DNA of 13,386 nucleotides, from positions 1-13,386 of the forward strand of contig SKLC01000307.1 of NCBI GenBank assembly GCA_007123425.1, read 5' to 3'. The position numbers and the translations under genes are program-made. This stretch comes from Nitriliruptoraceae bacterium (lineage in GTDB: Bacteria > Actinomycetota > Nitriliruptoria > Nitriliruptorales > Nitriliruptoraceae). How positions within the stretch are numbered: the first letter of the stretch is position 1; the number at the start of each line of letters is the position of its first letter. The notes below the pieces were generated by a model that saw only the letters and a list, made by a program, of their open reading frames with translations, did no database searches and was not told the origin of the DNA. Shown here piece after piece: positions 6,794 to 11,907 of this stretch.

Positions 6794-7588
6794 TCACGCG
6801 AGGTACTTGCGTGGATGCCGTCCGTCGACGTTGCCGACGAACGGCCCGGTCACCCCGTAGCCGAGCAGATCCTGCAGCCTCGGCGGTAGCTCGCGCACGA
6901 CCTCTCGCGGCACGCCCAGGACGTGGTTCTCCTGGGGACGCAGCCAGGCGGCGCAGAAGTGCAGGATCACCCCCAGGCGTGAGCGGTCCGTGCGGTTGGC
7001 GCCCCCACCGTGGAGCAGGCTCCCGCGGAAGAACATCACCGATCCGGCCGGCATCGTGGCCGGGACGGTCTCGACCTGCTCCGGCGGACGCGGCTCGCTC
7101 CACCGGTGGCTGCCGGGCGCGACCAGCGTCGCGCCATTGGCCTCCGTGAAGTCGTCGAGCGCCCACATCGTGTTGAGAACGAGCTCCGGCTTGGGGTCGC
7201 CCAGCGGGTAGACGGCGTCGTCGCGGTGCAGCGGCTGCGCGCTCTCGCCCGGGCCGATCGAGATGCCCACGGGGGCGCTGAGCTGCGCGTCCCCGAGCAC
7301 GCGGTCGAGCACCCCGGTCAGCAGCGGGTCGACCGCTTCCTCGTCGAAGGCGCGGGTCTTGGCGAACAGCGCGTAGATGCGGCGCGTCTCGAACCCCTCG
7401 AACTCGTTGCGTCCGGTCGGCACCTCGTCGAGCACCCGCTGCAGGTCGGCGCGCTTGGCCGCCACCTGCTCCGGCGAGAGGTAGTCCTCGACGATCGCGA
7501 GACCGTCACGGTCCAACAGCTCCACCACGCGCTCGACCGTGGCCTCGTCGCGGTGCAGCCGCGTGAGCTCCTGTGGTGTGGTCGGCAT
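6794..7588 (-). CDS. Phytanoyl-CoA dioxygenase (PhyH) family Fe(II)/2-oxoglutarate oxygenase
   Basis: Members of this family hydroxylate small molecules or acyl chains using Fe(II), oxygen and 2-oxoglutarate. Substrates vary widely (phytanoyl-CoA, ectoine, natural products), so the substrate here is unknown. The 264-residue product has the facial triad: His121 and Asp123 in PLHRDDAVYP, and His193 in SLLHGGGANRT. An Arg in DRSRLGV (probably Arg204) would hold 2-oxoglutarate. LVAPGSHRW (155-163) is another family mark. The ATG at 7588 is preceded by GGGAGGT (7597-7603) eight bases away, which decides the start; the frame stays open for 183 codons further upstream, but that extension runs through the universal stress gene in another frame. 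The universal stress gene ends 38 bases upstream on the same strand, so the two are probably co-transcribed. It is a soluble protein with no signal peptide seen. Confidence 0.88.
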   Translation of the reverse strand: MPTTPQELTRLHRDEATVERVVELLDRDGLAIVEDYLSPEQVAAKRADLQRVLDEVPTGRNEFEGFETRRIYALFAKTRAFDEEAVDPLLTGVLDRVLGDAQLSAPVGISIGPGESAQPLHRDDAVYPLGDPKPELVLNTMWALDDFTEANGATLVAPGSHRWSEPRPPEQVETVPATMPAGSVMFFRGSLLHGGGANRTDRSRLGVILHFCAAWLRPQENHVLGVPREVVRELPPRLQDLLGYGVTGPFVGNVDGRHPRKYLA

Positions 7589-7626
7589 CGGCTCCCACCT
7601 CCCGTGCGTCGGGGGGAGCCTAGATG

Positions 7627-8091
7627 TCAGTGGCCGTTCTCGTGGCGCAACAGGACCAGAGGGCAGCGGGCGTACTGGGCGCACTGCTGCCCGACCGAGC
7701 CCAGCAGCAGGCCGGCGAAGCCGCCGCGCCCGCGGGAGCCGATCACGAGCATCTGGGCCGTGGCCGAGCGCTCCACCAGGGCGCGAGCCGGACGCCGGTC
7801 CTCGACCACGACGGCGTGGACCGGCACGCCGTGGGGGTTGTGCACCGCTGCGATCGCCTCGTCGACCAGGGCCTGGGCCGTGCGGGCGGTCGCCTCCCGG
7901 CTCTCCTGGGTCCACTGCTCGCCGCCCATGGCCACCCCCTCGCCGTAGGCGTAGAGCTGCCACGACGGCGTGTGCTCGAAGACGTAGACCGCCTCGACCT
8001 CCCACTCGTGGGCGACCGCCTCGTCCACCGCCCACTGCAGCGCGCGCTGCGACTGGGTGGAGCCGTCGATCCCCGCCACGATCCGTGCCAC
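7627..8091 (-). CDS. Universal stress protein (UspA family, ATP-binding type)
   Basis: This is a single-domain UspA-fold protein of 154 residues, of the ATP-binding type found in many actinobacterial stress and dormancy responses. It opens with IVAGIDGS (4-11), holding the nucleotide-contact Asp9. It ends with the ATP loop G-2x-G-9x-G-S at 118-132 (GSRGRGG, then GS), followed by CPLVLLR. I chose the GTG at 8089-8091 because GAGAAGGG lies six bases upstream and the domain begins at once. A TTG at 8131-8133 would add 14 residues without a good ribosome binding site. The dioxygenase gene follows after 38 bases. The exact role is unknown; proteins of this family often bind ATP and act in survival under hypoxia, starvation or oxidative stress. 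Confidence 0.9.
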   Translation of the reverse strand: MARIVAGIDGSTQSQRALQWAVDEAVAHEWEVEAVYVFEHTPSWQLYAYGEGVAMGGEQWTQESREATARTAQALVDEAIAAVHNPHGVPVHAVVVEDRRPARALVERSATAQMLVIGSRGRGGFAGLLLGSVGQQCAQYARCPLVLLRHENGH

Positions 8092-8097
8092 CTCGGT

Positions 8098-8105
8098 CCC
8101 TTCTC
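8098..8105 (-). promoter_or_regulatory. Ribosome binding site choosing the GTG start of the universal stress gene
   Basis: Read on the minus strand this is GAGAAGGG, six bases before GTG (8089-8091). It favours this start over the in-frame TTG at 8131-8133. Confidence 0.6.
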
Positions 8106-8165
8106 CGACACCGCTGTCGTATGCCCGAGCCAAGCACGGCTGCCGCGCCCGTGCTCGCCTACCGC

Positions 8166-8194
8166 CGCGATCCGGTGCTCGATCTCGGATCGTG
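8166..8194 (-). terminator. Possible terminator after the HAD phosphatase gene
   Basis: CGCGATCCG (8166-8174) and CGGATCGTG (8186-8194) form a seven-pair core stem with one mismatch and an outer pair, around an 11-base loop. It begins 12 bases after the HAD stop on the minus strand. If real, it separates the HAD operon from the universal stress gene, whose promoter would then lie in the remaining 70 bases. There is no T-tract. Confidence 0.35.
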
Positions 8195-8205
8195 CCTCGC
8201 CGAGG

Positions 8206-8880
8206 CTATGCGCGCTCCGGGCCCGTGGCGTGGCGCCCATGGCACAGGCTGGCCGGGGTGATGCGCTCCACCACCCGGTGCGCGGCACCCAGCTGCACGC
8301 GATCGAAGGAACCCCGCAGCACGCCCACCGTGTACAGCCCCGCCGACCGCGCGGCGTCGATGCCCACGGGCGTGTCCTCGATGGCGGCGCACGCCGCCGG
8401 CTCCTGCCGCAGGGCCGCGACCGCGGCCAGGTAGGGCTCGGGGGCGGGCTTGTGCTCGGTCACGTCGTCGGCCCCGACGACCGCCTGCACCAGCGAGGCG
8501 ATGCCACCGCGGTCGAGGATGCGCAGCACGTGGTCGCGGGACGACGACGAGGCCACCGCGATCGGCACCCCGTCGGCGGCCAGGGCGTGCAGCGTCGCCT
8601 CGGCGTCCTCGTGCAGCACGAGCCGCTCGTCGAGCAGCTGCTGGAAGCGACCACGCACCCGGGGACGGAACTCGTCGGCATCGCCCAGCGGCGCACGTGC
8701 GGCGAAGTACGCGAACGTGGTGGGATACGGGTGGCCGATCACCCGCCGGAAGTCCTCGTCGGTCGCCTCGTAGCCGAACTCCGCCAGCGCCTCACGCCAG
8801 GCGAGATCCGCCAGCGGCTCGGTGTCCGCCAGCGTGCCGTCGCAGTCGAAGACGACGGCCTGCGGTCTCCAGCCGGCCAT
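8206..8880 (-). CDS. HAD-superfamily hydrolase, beta-phosphoglucomutase-like subfamily
   Basis: This is a soluble phosphatase or phosphomutase of the haloacid dehalogenase superfamily, 224 residues. Motif I is FDCDGTLAD with nucleophile Asp12 and acid/base Asp14. Motif II is the Ser run SSSS (111-114), motif III is Lys144 in TEHKPAPEPY, and motif IV is IEDTPVGIDAARSAG (167-181) with Glu168 and Asp169. A helical cap lies between residues 16 and 90. This layout matches the PgmB/phosphoglycolate-phosphatase-like group, but the substrate cannot be told from sequence. The ATG lies two bases after the stop of the 47-residue membrane protein gene (TGA-GC-ATG). No ribosome binding site of its own is obvious, so translation is probably coupled. 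A possible terminator follows. Confidence 0.88.
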   Translation of the reverse strand: MAGWRPQAVVFDCDGTLADTEPLADLAWREALAEFGYEATDEDFRRVIGHPYPTTFAYFAARAPLGDADEFRPRVRGRFQQLLDERLVLHEDAEATLHALAADGVPIAVASSSSRDHVLRILDRGGIASLVQAVVGADDVTEHKPAPEPYLAAVAALRQEPAACAAIEDTPVGIDAARSAGLYTVGVLRGSFDRVQLGAAHRVVERITPASLCHGRHATGPERA

Positions 8881-8882
8881 GC

Positions 8883-9026
8883 TCAGCGCAGCAGCCCGAT
8901 GAGCCAGGCCCCGATGAGCAGCGCCACGAACACGATCGCCACGGTGGCGATGGGGCCGCCCTTGGCGATCCGGTTCATCACGCCATCGGCGCGGTCGACG
9001 TCGCGGTCGGCGTTGGGATCGGTCAC
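8883..9026 (-). CDS. Small single-pass membrane protein, 47 residues, unknown function
   Basis: The function is unknown. The product has an acidic N-terminus (TDPNADRDVDRADG), a short basic stretch (MNRIAKGG) and one strong hydrophobic helix (about 26-45, IATVAIVFVALLIGAWLIGL) ending in Arg. The GTG at 9024-9026 is preceded by GAGGAG with five bases of spacing, which makes it a convincing small gene. A longer frame (to 9371) exists, but it overlaps the hydrolase gene antisense-style and has no coding character there. Its stop is two bases before the HAD phosphatase ATG. The hydrolase gene ends 73 bases upstream. Confidence 0.65.
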   Translation of the reverse strand: MTDPNADRDVDRADGVMNRIAKGGPIATVAIVFVALLIGAWLIGLLR

Positions 9027-9099
9027 GGATGCTCCTCGGAGCCTCGACGGGTGGTCGATGCGCTCACATGAGGCTAGCCACCGGCCGGTGCCGGGCGGA

Positions 9100-10020
9100 T
9101 CAGTCGCCTGGCCGCTCGGCGCCGGTCGGCACGGGGCTGCCCTGCCCCCGCCCCGCGAGGTCGATGACGGCCCGGGCCACGGCCAGCGGGTCCTCCTCGT
9201 GCACGAAGTGGCCGACGCCCGGGATCGGCACGAGCGCCGCATCGAGGTCGTGGGCGACCCTGGGCGCGAGATGGAACGGGGTGACCGGATCGTGCTCCCC
9301 CCACAGCACGGCGGTGGGGACACGGAGCCGGTGCGGGGCCGGAGGATCGGGCAGCAGGCCCGTGCGCCCACGAACGCGACGCATCGCCCAGGCCGCGATC
9401 GCCCGCCGCGACAGCGTGCGGTAGTACGAGAGCCAGGCGGCCGGGTCGCGGGCGACCGCGGCGGCGTAGGCGTCCAGCACGTCGTCGGTGAACGCCTCCG
9501 TGACGACCGCCGAGTACCGCACGGCCGCGGCCACCAGCGGTCGTGCGGCCACGCGGAACGCGACCTCCGGCGCCACCGGCAGGTTCCACAGCGGGATGTG
9601 CCACGACCGCCGCAGGTCGAGCTGGCGGAAGGGCGACGAGGCGACGGCCAGGGCCTGCACGCGCCCCGGATGGCGGAACGCGGTGGCCAGGGCCACCGCC
9701 CCGCCCCAGTCGTGGCCGACCAGCACCGCCCGGCGCACGTGCAGGTTGCGGATCAGCTGGCTGATCTCGTCGGCCAGGGTCTCGGCGTCGTAGCCGCGGT
9801 GCGGGGTGTCGGTCGCACCGAAGCCCTTGAGGTCGGGGCACGCGACCCGGTAGCCGGCGTCGACGAGCAGTGGTGCCACCCGACGCCAGCTCGAGCCGTC
9901 CTCGGGCCAGCCGTGCAGCAGCACCGCGAGGTCGTCGCCGTGCCCCAGGGCACGCACGAAGAACCGGGTGTCCCCGCCGGAGACATAGCCCTCACGCCAC
10001 ACGGTGGTGCGCCTTTCCAT
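9100..10020 (-). CDS. Alpha/beta hydrolase, epoxide hydrolase-like
   Basis: This is a cytoplasmic alpha/beta-hydrolase-fold enzyme of 306 residues. HGWP (36-39) forms the oxyanion hole typical of epoxide hydrolases. The nucleophile elbow is GHDWGG with Asp104, which marks the epoxide hydrolase and haloalkane dehalogenase branch rather than serine esterases. The acid is Asp244 in GEHDP and the base His271 in GVGHFVHEE. The cap domain (about 130-225) has YYR at 199-201, where Tyr200 would match one catalytic tyrosine of soluble epoxide hydrolase. The expected second tyrosine position, after SW (139-140), is His141, so activity on epoxides is uncertain. The ATG at 10020 has little ribosome binding sequence; GTG at 10000-10002, with GAAAGG nine bases upstream, is a reasonable alternative start. 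M. tuberculosis has an epoxide hydrolase gene (ephD) beside dlaT in this chromosomal region. The gene is divergent from the LVIVD-repeat gene. Confidence 0.85.
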   Translation of the reverse strand: MERRTTVWREGYVSGGDTRFFVRALGHGDDLAVLLHGWPEDGSSWRRVAPLLVDAGYRVACPDLKGFGATDTPHRGYDAETLADEISQLIRNLHVRRAVLVGHDWGGAVALATAFRHPGRVQALAVASSPFRQLDLRRSWHIPLWNLPVAPEVAFRVAARPLVAAAVRYSAVVTEAFTDDVLDAYAAAVARDPAAWLSYYRTLSRRAIAAWAMRRVRGRTGLLPDPPAPHRLRVPTAVLWGEHDPVTPFHLAPRVAHDLDAALVPIPGVGHFVHEEDPLAVARAVIDLAGRGQGSPVPTGAERPGD

Positions 10021-10182
10021 CCCGTCGACGTGCCGCGCCGACTCCCTCAGGGTACGGCCTGGCCCCCACCTCTCCGGCAGCCCGGAGCGCGATGGGGTCC
10101 GGGCCTGTCCGGCGCTGGCACGCGATCACGCCGCCAGGCAGGAGTTCGCGACCCGGACGGCGAACGGATCGGTGTGCCCTCC

Positions 10183-10196
10183 AGGAGGTCCCCGTG
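10183..10196 (+). promoter_or_regulatory. Ribosome binding site and GTG start of the LVIVD-repeat gene
   Basis: AGGAGG (10183-10188) lies five bases before GTG (10194-10196), directly ahead of a basic then hydrophobic signal sequence. This decides the start, although the frame is open 108 codons further upstream. Confidence 0.85.
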
Positions 10197-11888
10197 CGCC
10201 GTCTCCGACTGCTGTCCCTGTCCACCGCCGCCGCGCTCACCCTGGGCTTCGCACCCCTGCCGCTGGACGAGGCGACCTCGCCGCTCGCCGGGGTGCCGGT
10301 CGTGGGCGCCGAGGTCCCGCTGCTCAGCGACGGCGTCGAGCTGCTGCTCAACGTGCCCGCTGCGCCGGCGATCTCGGCGACCTTCGATCCCGAGCGCGAG
10401 TACCTCTACCAGTCCACGCTGCGCGGCATCGACGTCTACGACGTCTCCGTCCCCGAGCGGCCGCGCCTGGTGGGCACCGAGCCGATGGCGTTCTTCCAGA
10501 ACGAAGCGGTCTCGATGGGGCTCGCCCAGCATCGCGAGGACGGCACCACCTTCGTCACCGTCGGCCTCGACCTCTTCGGCGCCGGCATCATGGAATCCGG
10601 GCCGGACGCCCAGGTGTCGGGCTCCTACGTCTACATCGTCGACGTCACCGACCCCACCGACCCGCAGCTGGTCTCCGGCGGCGAGGCCAGCACGAGCACG
10701 CACACCATCACCTGCGTCGATCCCGAATGCCACTACGCCTACACGGCCGGCAACGACCAGGAGTTCTCCATCCTCGACCTCACCGACCTCGGCGACCCGC
10801 GTGAGCTGACGACGGTCGACAGCGCCTTCGGCGGGCACGACTGGGACCAGGACGGCGCCGGCGTGATGTGGCAGGTGGGCTGGAACGGCGCGGCGGCCTG
10901 GGACGTGACCGACCCCACCGACCCGCAGCTGCTCAACACCACCGACGAGTTCGGCACCGACCCGGACTGGAACAACTTCATCCTGCACAACACGATCCGG
11001 CCCAACGCCACCGTGGGCCCCGAGGTCGGCGGCACCCAGGGCCGACCGGACCACGCCGGCCAGCCGGGCCGGCCCGACCACGCCGGGGGGCCCGGCGGCG
11101 TGGCCACCAGCGAGCCCGACCGCGAGCTGCCGGAGTACCACGTGGACCGGGGCAACGTCCTGCTCGCCACCGAGGAGGACTACATCGACCCGACCTGCGA
11201 GGACGAGGGCAGCTTCGAGACCTGGGGCGTGGACACCCTCGACCCCGGGGAGGTGGAGGCGGGCACCGGTGCGCTGGGCGAGGTCGACGGCGGCACGGTG
11301 ACCCCGCTCGGCCGGTGGAACACCGAGGTCTTCGACACCGGGATCGACACCCCCGCCGGCGCCTTCTGCTCCGCCCACTACTTCGACTACCACCAGAGCG
11401 GCCTGGTCGCCCAGGGCTTCTACCAGCAGGGGCTGCGCATCCTGGACGTCGACGACCCGGGTGACATCCGGCAGGTCGGCTACTGGGTCCCGCAGGCCTC
11501 GGAGGTCTGGAGCGCCTACTGGGTGCCCGAGCGGGACGAGGACGGCCGGGTCGTGCGCACCGCGACCGGGGACGTCGCCAAGAGCGACATCGTCTACACC
11601 AGCGACCTCGTCCGCGGCATCGACGTCCTGCGGGTGGGTGCCGTCGACGAGCCCACCGAGGAGCGGACCACGGTGGCCGCCCCCGTGTTCGAACGGTGGC
11701 TGCAGGCCGACCCCACCGCCACCGCACGCGCCGAGGCATCCGCGTTCGGGTTCGCCTGTCCGCTGCCGTCGCTGACCGGCCCGGTCGCCGAGGCCGCGAC
11801 GTCGTCCCCCGGCGCGCTGGGCGGCGCGCTCGGGCGCACGCAGGACGACGGCGCCACGGTCGGCGGCCTGCCCGTACCGGTGCCCTGA
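10194..11888 (+). CDS. Exported LVIVD-repeat protein, probable beta-propeller
   Basis: This 564-residue secreted or surface protein contains LVIVD-type repeats, which form a beta-propeller-like fold; the molecular function is unknown. The N-terminus (VRRLRLLSLSTAAALTLGFA) is a signal sequence with an unclear cleavage site. Repeat-like strands are GIDVYDVSVPERPRLVG (78-94), YVYIVDVTDPTDPQLV (145-160), FSILDLTDLGDPREL (191-205), AAWDVTDPTDPQLL (234-247) and LRILDVDDPGDIRQVG (414-429). Conserved segments CSAHYFDYHQ (392-401) and SAYWVPERD (440-448) recall the actinobacterial family. Five cysteines (174, 179, 335, 392, 522) could form disulfides outside the cell. A Gly/Pro/His-rich insertion with two GRPDHAG copies (283-298) breaks the propeller, and the Ala/Gly-rich C-terminus after 525 looks disordered. 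No sortase or membrane anchor is seen. It is very acidic. It is divergent from the hydrolase gene and converges with glnE, with 19 bases between stops. Confidence 0.85.
   Translation: MRRLRLLSLSTAAALTLGFAPLPLDEATSPLAGVPVVGAEVPLLSDGVELLLNVPAAPAISATFDPEREYLYQSTLRGIDVYDVSVPERPRLVGTEPMAFFQNEAVSMGLAQHREDGTTFVTVGLDLFGAGIMESGPDAQVSGSYVYIVDVTDPTDPQLVSGGEASTSTHTITCVDPECHYAYTAGNDQEFSILDLTDLGDPRELTTVDSAFGGHDWDQDGAGVMWQVGWNGAAAWDVTDPTDPQLLNTTDEFGTDPDWNNFILHNTIRPNATVGPEVGGTQGRPDHAGQPGRPDHAGGPGGVATSEPDRELPEYHVDRGNVLLATEEDYIDPTCEDEGSFETWGVDTLDPGEVEAGTGALGEVDGGTVTPLGRWNTEVFDTGIDTPAGAFCSAHYFDYHQSGLVAQGFYQQGLRILDVDDPGDIRQVGYWVPQASEVWSAYWVPERDEDGRVVRTATGDVAKSDIVYTSDLVRGIDVLRVGAVDEPTEERTTVAAPVFERWLQADPTATARAEASAFGFACPLPSLTGPVAEAATSSPGALGGALGRTQDDGATVGGLPVPVP
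10641..10670 (+). repeat. Direct repeat copy 1 inside the LVIVD gene (DVTDPTDPQL)
   Basis: These 30 bases encode DVTDPTDPQL and recur at 10902-10931 with a single synonymous difference (GTC versus GTG). The other propeller repeats are much more diverged. Confidence 0.9.
10902..10931 (+). repeat. Direct repeat copy 2 inside the LVIVD gene (DVTDPTDPQL)
   Basis: This copy is 29 of 30 bases identical to 10641-10670, located 261 bases further on, which is a whole number of codons (87). Confidence 0.9.
11040..11087 (+). repeat. Tandem GRPDHAG-coding repeat in the LVIVD gene
   Basis: Two 21-base units (11040-11060 and 11067-11087) encode GRPDHAG, separated by six bases coding Gln-Pro. They make a flexible Gly/Pro/His linker between propeller segments. 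Third-position differences show the copies are not identical. Confidence 0.75.
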
Positions 11889-11907
11889 GCCCCGCGGCCC
11901 GGCCCGA

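Noticed and set aside
7589..8137. N-terminal extension of the PhyH frame by 183 codons
   Set aside because: The extension overlaps the universal stress gene in another frame, and a strong GGGAGGT lies before the ATG at 7588.
9027..9371. Upstream extension of the 47-residue small protein
   Set aside because: It overlaps the 3' part of the hydrolase gene in a different frame and reads as Arg/Ser/Pro-rich shadow; the GTG with GAGGAG is the better start.
10072..10087. 6-bp hairpin CTCCGG/CCGGAG in the hydrolase-LVIVD divergent gap
   Set aside because: It is short and the kind that arises often by chance in GC-rich DNA; no promoter hexamers with proper spacing could be placed around it.
7624..10809. 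1061-codon open frame on the plus strand
   Set aside because: It runs antisense through the universal stress, HAD, small-protein and hydrolase genes and on into the LVIVD gene in another frame. Its product is low-complexity Arg/Ala/Gly/Pro with no motif. Long antisense frames are expected at this GC content.
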